Source: Mycobacterium colombiense (GTDB lineage Bacteria > Actinomycetota > Actinomycetes > Mycobacteriales > Mycobacteriaceae). Taken from it: DNA of 64,000 nt. The stretch spans positions 1 to 64,000 of the forward strand of contig NZ_QMEV01000011.1 in the NCBI RefSeq assembly GCF_003284935.1. The letters run 5' to 3'. Each line of letters starts with the position of its first letter. Position 1 is the first letter of the stretch. This document shows positions 17,326 to 24,946 of this stretch, in pieces. The notes under the pieces were generated by a model that had not been told where the DNA came from, did no database searches, and was given only the letters and a program-made list of their open reading frames with translations. A program made the position numbers and the translations under genes.

Positions 17326-17384
17326 ATAAACCTATAACCGGGAGCCCGGCTGTGTAATATCCGGCCCATGGCGGGGAGCGTGCG

Positions 17385-18170
17385 GTGACCCGTGAGTCGG
17401 CCGGGGCGGCTATCCGCGCGCTGCGTGAATCGCGCGATTGGTCGCTAGCGGATCTCGCCGCCGCGACCGGCGTCAGCATCATGGGGCTGAGCTTTCTGGA
17501 GCGTGGCGCCCGCAAGCCCCACAAAAGCACAGTTCAGAAGATCGAAAACGGCCTCGGTCTGCCGCCGGGCACCTACTCCCGGCTGTTGGTGGCCGCCGAT
17601 CCGGACGCCGAACTGGCGCGGTTGATGGCCGCCCAGCCGCCGGCCCCGATGCCCGCGCGGCGCAGCGGACCGGTGGTGGTCGACCGTCACAGCGACACGG
17701 AAGTGCTGGAAGGCTACGCCGAGGCACAGCTCGATGCGCTCAAATCCGTCATAGATCGATTGCCGGCGACAACATCAAACGAATATGAGACGTATATTCT
17801 GTCTGTGATCGCGCAGTGCGTGAAGGCCGAGATGCTGGCCGCCAGCTCGTGGCGGGTGGCGGTGAACGCCGGCGCCGACTCGACCGGGCGGCTGATGGAG
17901 CATCTGCAAGCCTTGGAGGCCACGCGTGCGGCGCTGTTGAAGCGGTTGCCGAACAGCCTGAGCGCCCGCTTCGACCGGGCGTGCGCACAGTCGTCGCTGC
18001 CGGAGACCGTCATCGCCGCCCTCGTCGGCGTCGATGTCGACGAGATGTGGGACATCCGCAATCGGGGAGTGATCTCGCCCGGCGCCCTCCCCCGCGTACG
18101 CGCCTTCACCGATGCCGTCGAGTCGAGACAAGAGGGTGCAAGCCAGGACGACAACGAGGGATCATCATGA
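17385..18170 (+). CDS. HTH (XRE-type) transcriptional regulator, Rv0023 orthologue
   Basis: A 261-residue protein (Mtb Rv0023 is 256) with a GTG start. Residues about 8-70 form an XRE helix-turn-helix (IRALRESRDWSLADLAAATGVSIMGLSFLERGARKPHKSTVQKIENGL). The remaining helical part is rich in Ala/Leu/Arg and probably oligomerises or senses a ligand; it includes a second HTH-like end (VIAALVGVDVDEMWDIRNRGVISPGALPRVRAF). The stop overlaps the NlpC/P60 gene by ATGA, so regulator and peptidase are co-translated. Confidence 0.88.
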   Translation: MTRESAGAAIRALRESRDWSLADLAAATGVSIMGLSFLERGARKPHKSTVQKIENGLGLPPGTYSRLLVAADPDAELARLMAAQPPAPMPARRSGPVVVDRHSDTEVLEGYAEAQLDALKSVIDRLPATTSNEYETYILSVIAQCVKAEMLAASSWRVAVNAGADSTGRLMEHLQALEATRAALLKRLPNSLSARFDRACAQSSLPETVIAALVGVDVDEMWDIRNRGVISPGALPRVRAFTDAVESRQEGASQDDNEGSS

Positions 18171-18991
18171 GTCACAGCGACCTCGAGGCGCTGAGCAGGG
18201 CCCACCAACTATTTGCCGGCCGCACCCAGCCGTCGTCCCTGGACACCGCCGCCGGGCACTACCGCAACGTGTTGCTGCGAGCCGGCCGGCTGGGCAACAC
18301 GATGGCGCACGGCGGCTACCAACTCGCGGTCGATCACAGCCGGCAACGCCTGGCGGAGGCAGCGGGCACCGACGCCGCGGTCACTGACGTCATCGCAGGC
18401 GCGCACCGTGACCGAGCACAGGCCGGCGCTCTGACTCGGACCGTCCTGGACGCGGCCCTCGCCGATGCTGCCACGACGCCGTCCACGCCATTGGCCCAGC
18501 GAGAGGCGATGCGGCGCCGCGCAACTCGGCTGCGAGCGCAGCGGGCCCATGTCTTGTCGGCCCGCGTGCGTGCGCGACGGCGCCACGCGGAACTGCTGGC
18601 CTTGCGCTATCGGCTGCGGCGGCTCGGGATCTCGGGGCTGCGCGGCGTGCAGGCCGACCGCGCCGCGTTGGCGGTGCGGGCGGCACTGTCCCGGTTGGGG
18701 CGACCGTACGTCTGGGGCGCGACCGGACCCGACCAGTTCGACTGTTCCGGCCTGGTTCAGTGGAGCTATGCGCAGGCCGGTATCCACCTGGATCGCACCA
18801 CCTATCAGCAGATCAACGAAGGGATCCCGGTGTCCCGCTCTCAGGTGCGGCCCGGCGATCTGGTGTTTCCGCACGCCGGGCACGTGCAGCTCGCCATCGG
18901 GAACAACCTCGTCGTGGAGGCGCCCTACTCGGGGGCCTCGGTGCGAATAAGCCGACTGGGCAACAACGTTGCGATCCGCAGGCCGATATGA
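18167..18991 (+). CDS. NlpC/P60 family peptidase, Rv0024 orthologue
   Basis: A protein of 274 residues with an Arg/Ala-rich helical N-terminal half and a C-terminal NlpC/P60 domain, which cleaves gamma-D-Glu-diaminopimelate links in peptidoglycan stem peptides. The catalytic Cys is in DQFDCSGLVQWSY and the His in HAGHVQLAIG; VEAPYSGASV supplies the third-position region. There is no Sec or Tat signal at this start, which is odd for a wall hydrolase. Association with EspC-like and DUF4226 genes downstream suggests type VII export (inference). Confidence 0.88.
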   Translation: MSHSDLEALSRAHQLFAGRTQPSSLDTAAGHYRNVLLRAGRLGNTMAHGGYQLAVDHSRQRLAEAAGTDAAVTDVIAGAHRDRAQAGALTRTVLDAALADAATTPSTPLAQREAMRRRATRLRAQRAHVLSARVRARRRHAELLALRYRLRRLGISGLRGVQADRAALAVRAALSRLGRPYVWGATGPDQFDCSGLVQWSYAQAGIHLDRTTYQQINEGIPVSRSQVRPGDLVFPHAGHVQLAIGNNLVVEAPYSGASVRISRLGNNVAIRRPI

Positions 18992-19039
18992 CAAACCGAG
19001 ACCGCCCGGCACCGCGGGCACGACGAAAAGGGTGAGCCG

Positions 19040-19402
19040 ATGCCGGAACAACCCGGACCTTCGTTAGAGGCCGTCGAGGCGCGGCGCTCGGCACTGGCGA
19101 GTCAGCACGGCGCCGCATCCGAAGCCGACCGTTTGCTGAACGAGCTGCTGACCAGCGCTCACGACGCGGCGCGCGAGAGCGTCAGGCGACTGGACTCCAT
19201 CGCCGAACAGATCGACCACGCGACCGTGCACCAGGCGGACCTCGCCCTCGATACACCCATGGGGGCCCGCGAGTTTCAGAAGTTCCTGATGGCCAAGCAA
19301 CGCGAGATCGCCTCGGTCGTGGCCGAGGCGCGCGAATTCGGCCAGGCCAAAAAGGCTGTACTACAGAGCCTTCGGGCCCAGTACACCGCGGAAAACGGCT
19401 AG
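19040..19402 (+). CDS. DUF4226 protein, Rv0025 orthologue
   Basis: A 120-residue, largely helical cytosolic protein, the same length as Mtb Rv0025. Its second half ([30 protein letters not shown]) is clearly paralogous to a segment of the next gene (LDTPAGARDFQRFLIGKLRDIREVVLNAS). The function is unknown. It sits 48 bp after the NlpC/P60 gene and in the same orientation as the EspC-like gene, in what looks like an ESX-associated operon. Confidence 0.85.
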   Translation: MPEQPGPSLEAVEARRSALASQHGAASEADRLLNELLTSAHDAARESVRRLDSIAEQIDHATVHQADLALDTPMGAREFQKFLMAKQREIASVVAEAREFGQAKKAVLQSLRAQYTAENG

Positions 19403-19436
19403 CCGGAACCAGTCCACACCCGTCCAGCACACTGAA

Positions 19437-20987
19437 TTGTCACCAGCTATGCCCCTGAGTACCGTCGCCCGACATGGAGGGGTCGCGTCGTTTCCCGCAG
19501 CAGCGTTCGAGCAGACTGCGCCGCCGCCTGCCGGACTGATGTCCGCGTATGACGACCTGCTCGCCGCGGTCAAATATGTGCGAGACCGCACCGGTGATCC
19601 GAACGCATGGCAGACGGGATTGGCGCCGCAGGAAGTGACCGCCGTAATCACCCCGGCCACCCGCCCCGAACAACTCGAGGCGATCTTGCGCAAGATCCGC
19701 CAACAGCACGCGGACGTCTTCGGCGTCACAACAACGACCAACCCGCCCGCCGAGAACGCGTTACCGCCGGATCGCGAGTCAGGCGAAGCGGCGGATGCCA
19801 TCGCGCACGCCGAAGCCGCTCTCGCACAACAGAACTCGGCCAGCTCACAACTGGACATGCAGGTGGTCTCGGCCATCCTGAACGCGCACCTGCGTGCGGT
19901 CGACGGCAGAGACGCGCTGACCAGGTTGCAACACGAGACCGAAGCAGCGGTGCGGACCAGGTCCGACCTGGACACGCCGGCGGGGGCGCGCGACTTCCAG
20001 CGGTTCCTCATCGGCAAGCTCCGAGATATCCGCGAGGTCGTGCTCAACGCCAGCCTGGACGACACGTCAAAGTCAGCGCTGATGGCCGCCTGGACATCGC
20101 TGTATGACGCCTCCAAAGGCGACGCGAAGGCGCCAGGCGAGCAACCGGGCGCGGCGGTGGCCGTCGGCGATGCACCGGCGGGCGGAGTGCCCGAGGATCC
20201 CGGCGCCGAGTGGGATCCGCTGCTGGACTCCTTGTTCGGCGACGACGACGGACTGCTAGGCGGCGATGTCCCGGGACCGGATCCTGCCGCCGGCGCCGCG
20301 ATGCCCCCCGCCCCGCAGCAGCCGAGCGCACCGGCCATGCCCACCTTCGGTGGCGGGTCGCTGCCGGGTCTGGGTTCGGTGCCCGCATCCATGGCCGGTT
20401 GGGAAGGGCCCGGCGGTCTTCCGCTCTCCGGATTGCGCGGCGCCGACGGGGCCGACCCGGCTCTGGAAGAACTGGCCGACGACGACCTGCCGGACGCCCA
20501 AGACCCGGATCCGAGCGCCCAGGACGCCTCGAACGACGCCGGCGACGGGACCGACGACGGGCCGGACTCGCCGCCGGAAGAGCCGGCGGCCGGTCCCACA
20601 CCGGTGACCCTGCCCGACGGCGAGACGATCACCGCCGCCAGCCCGCGGTTGGCCGCCGTGATCGAGGCAGCCGTCAACGGCACCCCGATAGCGGACGCCT
20701 TCCAACAGCAGGGAATGACCATCCCCGCACCGGGAACCGCGGTTTCCAACCCCATCGATTCCCTGCAGGTAAGCCCCGGTGATATCGGAATGTTCACCGA
20801 TCGTCACGCGTTGGCCCTCAGCCCTGGCAAGGCGCTCCTCGATGGCCAAATTCAACACATCGGCACCGTGAGCGGCCCGAGCTTCCTAGGCTGGGAGCAT
20901 CCGCCGGCGGCGACCGCGGCACCAGCGACGCCGGCCAAGCCTGACCCACCGACACCTACCCGGCCGGCGACCTCGTCGACCACCTGA
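19437..20987 (+). CDS. DUF4226 protein with Pro/Asp-rich spacer, Rv0026 orthologue
   Basis: A 516-residue protein (Mtb Rv0026 is about 448) starting at a TTG; an in-frame ATG at 19449 is an alternative. Residues 1 to about 225 are helical and contain the DUF4226 block shared with the preceding gene. Residues about 225-385 are Gly/Pro/Asp/Ala-rich and probably disordered, which accounts for the extra length. The C-terminal ~110 residues form a folded domain (VTLPDGETITAASPRLAAVIEAA, then VSPGDIGMFTDRHALALSPGKALLDGQIQ). This resembles the QV-PGD-VF-H-LA-G core of the neighbouring NlpC/P60 protein but has no Cys-containing DCSG motif. Confidence 0.85.
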   Translation: MSPAMPLSTVARHGGVASFPAAAFEQTAPPPAGLMSAYDDLLAAVKYVRDRTGDPNAWQTGLAPQEVTAVITPATRPEQLEAILRKIRQQHADVFGVTTTTNPPAENALPPDRESGEAADAIAHAEAALAQQNSASSQLDMQVVSAILNAHLRAVDGRDALTRLQHETEAAVRTRSDLDTPAGARDFQRFLIGKLRDIREVVLNASLDDTSKSALMAAWTSLYDASKGDAKAPGEQPGAAVAVGDAPAGGVPEDPGAEWDPLLDSLFGDDDGLLGGDVPGPDPAAGAAMPPAPQQPSAPAMPTFGGGSLPGLGSVPASMAGWEGPGGLPLSGLRGADGADPALEELADDDLPDAQDPDPSAQDASNDAGDGTDDGPDSPPEEPAAGPTPVTLPDGETITAASPRLAAVIEAAVNGTPIADAFQQQGMTIPAPGTAVSNPIDSLQVSPGDIGMFTDRHALALSPGKALLDGQIQHIGTVSGPSFLGWEHPPAATAAPATPAKPDPPTPTRPATSSTT

Positions 20988-21037
20988 CAACAATGAACCC
21001 ACCGGCAGCGCCGGCGGTCGTCAACAGGAGACAGCGG

Positions 21038-21355
21038 ATGGCAGATTCGATCCATGTAGTGCCTGCGCACCTACGTCAGGCTGCCGCGCACCACCAGGAC
21101 ACCTCGGAGTATTTGCGTACCGTCCCGTCGTCGCACGCCGCGATCCAAGAGAGCCTCGATTCACTCGGGCCGATCTTCGGCGAACTGCGGGACGCGGGTC
21201 GCGAGCTGCTCGAACTGCGACGCCAGTGTTATGAGCAGCAAGCCGCCGACCACGCCGATTTGGCCGACAAACTGACCGATTCGGCGGCGATGTGGGAACA
21301 GCACGAGCAGGAGTCGGCAGGGAAGTTCGGTGACATCGTCGACCGCGGTCGATGA
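21038..21355 (+). CDS. EspC-like (DUF2580) protein, Rv0027 orthologue
   Basis: A 105-residue protein, identical in length to Mtb Rv0027, starting at the ATG after CAGGAG. It begins with the EspC-type helical pattern MADSIHVVPAHLRQAAAHHQDTSEYL and continues as a helix-turn-helix hairpin without a signal peptide, as for small type VII substrates. A C-terminal WEQHEQESAGKF region precedes the stop, which overlaps the next start (ATGA). The likely role is as an ESX-associated substrate or chaperoned partner; its actual secretion is not shown by sequence. Confidence 0.85.
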   Translation: MADSIHVVPAHLRQAAAHHQDTSEYLRTVPSSHAAIQESLDSLGPIFGELRDAGRELLELRRQCYEQQAADHADLADKLTDSAAMWEQHEQESAGKFGDIVDRGR

Positions 21356-21663
21356 CCGACGCTAATCCCGCTTTCGACACCGTTCACCCAAGTGGACACA
21401 TCCTCGTCCGCTCCTGCCGCGGCGGCTACATGCACAGCGTCGCGCTGAGCGAAGAGGCGATGGAAACCGATGCCGAGACGCTGGCGCAGGGCATTCTGCT
21501 GACCGCCGACGTCTCTTGCCTCAAAGCGTTGCTGGAAATTCGCGACGAGATCGTCGCCGCGGGGCACACGCCGTCCGCGGAGGTTCCGACTCCCCGGGAT
21601 CTCGATGCGGCCATCGAGAAGTTGCTGGCGCACAAACTGCGTCGCCGCAGCGGCGCGGTTTAG
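21352..21663 (+). CDS. DUF2694 family protein, Rv0028 orthologue
   Basis: A protein of 103 residues (Mtb Rv0028 is 101), coupled to the EspC-like gene by ATGA. It starts MTDANPAFDTVHPSGHILVRSCRGGYMHSV and shows a beta-then-helix layout (DAETLAQGILLTADVSCLKALLEIRDEIVAAG). The family is found beside ESX-related genes; no biochemical role is known to me. No membrane span or signal is present. Confidence 0.82.
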   Translation: MTDANPAFDTVHPSGHILVRSCRGGYMHSVALSEEAMETDAETLAQGILLTADVSCLKALLEIRDEIVAAGHTPSAEVPTPRDLDAAIEKLLAHKLRRRSGAV

Positions 21664-21686
21664 CGACCCTCAGCCGAGCTGCCGCC

Positions 21687-21830
21687 CTAGCGCAGCCACG
21701 GCTTGGCGACGCTCGGATCGGGCGCGATGCCGGTGGGCGGCTCTACTGGATTGGGGCCGAACAACTCTCGTGCGCGAGCCAGCAAGGAGCGCACCTCGTC
21801 GAGTTGCTGCTGCAGTGCAGAATCAGCCAT
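21687..21830 (-). CDS. 47-residue conserved-looking small protein (unnamed)
   Basis: A short reverse-strand gene between the Rv0028 and Rv0029 orthologues. It reads MADSALQQQLDEVRSLL, then ARARELFGPNPVEPP, and ends SVAKPWLR. An N-terminal amphipathic helix of about 24 residues (heptad-like Leu spacing) is followed by a Pro-rich tail. The amino-acid mix looks like real coding sequence, and the gene neatly fills the gap between its neighbours. I do not recognise a family. It is antisense to the plus-strand run around it, so it could be expressed separately. Confidence 0.55.
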   Translation of the reverse strand: MADSALQQQLDEVRSLLARARELFGPNPVEPPTGIAPDPSVAKPWLR

Positions 21831-21912
21831 GTCCTCACGCTACCCAGGGCCGTGTGGCCGCACAATTCACTGACCGCACAAGTCGTTGGCCGGGTCCCGG
21901 TACGCTTAGCCG

Positions 21913-23661
21913 GTGGCGGTCTTCGGTCGGATGTCGGCGCGCCAGCGCCTCCGGAGAGCTACCCGGGAATCCCTGGCGATGCCGGCTTTCAGCTCTCCTA
22001 TCGACTGCACCCCGTGGGTGACAGGCGGGTTGTGGCCTGCCGAATTGTCGACGGTGACGGCCGAAACGGCAACCCTCGCTGAACATCTCAAGGCCGATCT
22101 GCAACGAATTGCGCACGCCGCCAACGACGAACTGAAGCTACTCAAGCGCGCCGGCATGGCCGAACCGTCGCGCCAGGCGGCGGAGGCACGGGTCATCGAA
22201 GAGGCCCGTGCCCGCGCGGTGCGCCGAGTCGAATCGACGATCCGCTACCTGCATACGGTGCAGACCGGGGCCCGATCCCCCGCTCCTCCCCCGCCGCGGC
22301 CTCAGGCGTCCCACCCGGACCTGGACAAGACGCAGGTGCTGCCGACAGTCCGCAAGGACAAAGCCGCCCCCGAAGCGCCCGCGCCGGGCCGACCAGAGCC
22401 GACACCGCCGGAAAGAAGGTGGCGTCGTCGAGAGTCCGTGGTCGAGCCCGATCCCGGAAGCGATTCGTCGCCGACGGCTGGGCGGGAACCCGCCGACGTG
22501 TCCCACCTCGACGAGACACAAGTCATCCCGGTGATCCGGGCCGAGCCGGTTCTGCCGGCGCCGCCGGAGCCTGCGCCCGAGCCGGCCTCGGACCAGGCCG
22601 ACTCCGGCCGACACCACGCGGTGGTCGAACCGTCCACCGAGAGGAACGAACCGGAGGCGCCCAGCGAGCCGGCCACTCCCGCGGACGCGGCCGCCGACGT
22701 AGCCCATCTTGACGAGACGCAGGTCATTCCGGTGATCACGGAGCCCGAGCCCGAGCCCGAGCCGGAGCCCGAGCCCGAGCCGGTGCCCGAGGTGCCGGTG
22801 CAGCGTGCGCCCGAGCCGGCACCGGATCAGGCCGACTCCGGTCGCCACCACGCGATCGTCGACGAGCCGGTCACCGCCAGGGCGGGGCCCGAGGTGTCCC
22901 GGCAAGAGGTCGCAGCCGCTGTCATCCCCGACGCGACTGACACCCCCGCGCCCGCCGAGCCCGCGGCTGCCGAGCCCGCGGCCGCCGAGCCCGAGACGGC
23001 CGCCTTCGCCGCCGTCCGACCGCCCGACGAAAAACCTTTGCCGCCAAAGAGATTCGACGATCAGCGGCTGAACCGGCTGCTCGAATTCGTGGTGCGCCAG
23101 GAGCCGCGCCTCAATTGGGCAATCGGAGATCGCGCCGACGGCACCACGATTCTGGTCACCGACCTCGCGCACGGGTGGATCCCGTCGGGCATCAGCCTTC
23201 CCGCGGGCGTTCGGTTGCTGGAACCCGAGCCCCGCAGCGGCCGGGTGGCCGCACTGATCGGCGAAACCGCCCGCGTCGTCACTTACACTCCCGGTGATTC
23301 GCTGCGCCGCTCGGCCGACTTCGCTGCCACCCGATCGTCGGTGGAACCGCGCGCGCTCCCCGTCATCGACGACTTGGCGAACGTGCTGAGTGCGGCCATC
23401 CGCGGCCGTGACGACCTGCCCAAGATCGTGCCCCGCTTGGCACAAGCCGCCGCTGCGGGAACCGTCGTCGTCGACCAGGAGGTCGACGTGCTGCGGGTCC
23501 ATCTCGATACCGCGCGTTACCAGCTGCTCGTTCAGTATCCGAACGTCAATTCGGCGTTGCTGCTCAAGTGCCTGTTGATGGCCGCCACCGAGGGCATCGC
23601 CAGCGGCGACTCGGTGTCCGCCAATTACCACCTCGCCTGGTACCAAAAGCTGGTCGCGTAA
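21913..23661 (+). CDS. DUF5631/DUF5632 protein with repeated LDETQVIPVI motifs, Rv0029 orthologue
   Basis: A 582-residue protein starting at a GTG. Residues 1 to about 115 form a helical N-terminal domain (AETATLAEHLKADLQRIAHAANDELKLL...). Residues about 115-375 are a Pro/Glu/Ala-rich spacer with three copies of an L-D-[EK]-T-Q-V-[IL]-P motif, near residues 136, 198 and 265, and two copies of DQADSGRHHA[VI]V. About residues 380-582 form the globular C-terminal domain (FDDQRLNRLLEFVVRQEPRLNWAIGDRADGTTILVTDLAHGWIP ... NSALLLKCLLMAATEG). The Mtb orthologue is 365 aa, so the spacer is expanded here. The role is unknown; the operon context is ESX-associated. Confidence 0.8.
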   Translation: MAVFGRMSARQRLRRATRESLAMPAFSSPIDCTPWVTGGLWPAELSTVTAETATLAEHLKADLQRIAHAANDELKLLKRAGMAEPSRQAAEARVIEEARARAVRRVESTIRYLHTVQTGARSPAPPPPRPQASHPDLDKTQVLPTVRKDKAAPEAPAPGRPEPTPPERRWRRRESVVEPDPGSDSSPTAGREPADVSHLDETQVIPVIRAEPVLPAPPEPAPEPASDQADSGRHHAVVEPSTERNEPEAPSEPATPADAAADVAHLDETQVIPVITEPEPEPEPEPEPEPVPEVPVQRAPEPAPDQADSGRHHAIVDEPVTARAGPEVSRQEVAAAVIPDATDTPAPAEPAAAEPAAAEPETAAFAAVRPPDEKPLPPKRFDDQRLNRLLEFVVRQEPRLNWAIGDRADGTTILVTDLAHGWIPSGISLPAGVRLLEPEPRSGRVAALIGETARVVTYTPGDSLRRSADFAATRSSVEPRALPVIDDLANVLSAAIRGRDDLPKIVPRLAQAAAAGTVVVDQEVDVLRVHLDTARYQLLVQYPNVNSALLLKCLLMAATEGIASGDSVSANYHLAWYQKLVA

Positions 23662-23733
23662 CCGTCCGACAGTTTGCCCGTGCACCTGTTCGCGTCTGAA
23701 TTGACGCTGGTAGGAGGGCTAGACGATACTGTC

Positions 23734-24054
23734 ATGGTGGCCGGTTCGGGCAGTCGCGCGAATCTCAGCGATAAGGATCTCGTCGAATCGGTTCTTCGGG
23801 AACTGAGCGAGGCGGCCGACAAGTGGGAAGCCCTTGTGGCCCAGGCCGAAGCCGTCACCTACAGCGTCGACCTGGGTGACGTCTATGCGGTCGCGAATTC
23901 CGACGGCCGGTTGCTCAAGCTGACGTTGCATCCCGGGGTGATGACCGGGTACGGCCACGGGGAGCTGGCCGAGAGGCTGAACCTCGCGATCACCGCACTG
24001 CGCGAGGAGGCCGAGGCGGAGAACCGGGCGAGTTACGGCGGTCCCCTGCACTGA
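23734..24054 (+). CDS. DUF2710/YbaB-like protein, Rv0030 orthologue
   Basis: A 106-residue small protein (Mtb Rv0030 109) resembling the YbaB/EspL fold: an N-terminal helix (SDKDLVESVLRELSEAADKWEALVAQAEA) followed by strands (VTYSVDLGDVYAVANSDGRLLKLTLHPGVM) and a C-terminal helix. YbaB-like proteins act as nucleoid or ESX accessory proteins. The AGGAGG at 23712-23717 is 15 bases from the ATG, unusually far. It closes the Rv0023-Rv0030-like run. Confidence 0.8.
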   Translation: MVAGSGSRANLSDKDLVESVLRELSEAADKWEALVAQAEAVTYSVDLGDVYAVANSDGRLLKLTLHPGVMTGYGHGELAERLNLAITALREEAEAENRASYGGPLH

Positions 24055-24056
24055 CA

Positions 24057-24131
24057 CGCGTTACGCGCTCATCGCCCGGCGCTCGGCCTGATGGACGCCG
24101 GCTCTCTTCGCGCGTTATGCGCTCATCGCCC
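24057..24131. repeat. Imperfect 21-bp direct repeat at a convergent gene junction
   Basis: CGCGTTACGCGCTCATCGCCC (24057-24077) recurs with one mismatch at 24111-24131, a period of 54 bp. The second copy contains the stop region of the minus-strand gene that ends at 24123. A local duplication of that gene's 3' end is the simplest explanation. Confidence 0.6.
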
Positions 24132-24896
24132 CGCGCCGGGAGGTCCCGCGAAGGCCTGAGCGATCTGCAACCAGCGCCGGGCGTCGTCGCCCTGGGCGGT
24201 GAGGTCGAGCGCGCTCAGCGGCCGCCGTTGGGTGACCAGGTAGCAGAAATCCTCGGCGGACCCACTGACCCGCTGCTCGGCCTCGGCCGGCCCCCACGAC
24301 CAGGTGTCGCCGCCGGGTCCGCGCAGCTCGACCAGGAACGGCTCGGCCGGTGGCGCCAGATTGTTGACGGCAAAGGCGAAATCGCGGGTGCGCACCCCCA
24401 GGTGAGCGATCGAGCGCAGGCGTTCGGTCGCGGGCCGCGTCACGCCCAGCGCATCGGCGACGTCGAGGCCGTGCGCCCAGGTCTCCATCAGCCGCGCGGT
24501 GGCCATCGATGCGGCGCTCATCGGAGGGCCGAACCACGGAAGTTTGCGGCCGGCCGGCACCGCGAGCAGCTCCTCGTGCAGCCGTCTCCGGGTGATCCGC
24601 CAGTCGGCGAGCAGCTCGGCGGGCGTCAGGGCCGCCAGCTCTTCGGCGCCTTTGTCGACGAAGCCCGTCGGGTCCGCGGCGGCGCCCGCCAACACCTCGG
24701 CGAATCCGAGCTCATCGGTGACCGCGATCAGGGCGACCCGATCCGTCCACAGCAGGTGGCCGATCTGATGAGCGATGGTCCAGCCGGGCGCCGGGGTCGG
24801 ATCGGCCCAGCGTTCGGGCGGCAACGGCGCCACCAACTCGTCGAGGGCGTCGCTTTCGGCACGCAGGTCGTCGACCATGGGTGCGGGACCGGTCAT
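24123..24896 (-). CDS. TIGR03084/MDMPI-like DinB-superfamily protein, Rv0036c orthologue
   Basis: A 257-residue protein, exactly the length of Mtb Rv0036c when read from the ATG at 24896. The N-terminal half is the maleylpyruvate isomerase/DinB-type helical bundle ([35 protein letters not shown]) with the three metal-binding histidines. The C-terminal ~90 residues are the associated alpha/beta domain ([17 protein letters not shown]). Such proteins often act with mycothiol. The substrate is unknown. It directly follows the MFS gene on the same strand. Confidence 0.86.
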   Translation of the reverse strand: MTGPAPMVDDLRAESDALDELVAPLPPERWADPTPAPGWTIAHQIGHLLWTDRVALIAVTDELGFAEVLAGAAADPTGFVDKGAEELAALTPAELLADWRITRRRLHEELLAVPAGRKLPWFGPPMSAASMATARLMETWAHGLDVADALGVTRPATERLRSIAHLGVRTRDFAFAVNNLAPPAEPFLVELRGPGGDTWSWGPAEAEQRVSGSAEDFCYLVTQRRPLSALDLTAQGDDARRWLQIAQAFAGPPGAGR

Positions 24897-24946
24897 CGGA
24901 GCCCGCGACTCTCGGGTGCGGCCGTCGGACAAAGCACGTCTGTACT

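Noticed and set aside
22738..22800. CRISPR-like or tandem DNA repeat (GAGCCCGAGCCC)
   Set aside because: It is an in-frame Pro-Glu codon run inside the Rv0029-like spacer, without spacers or palindromes.
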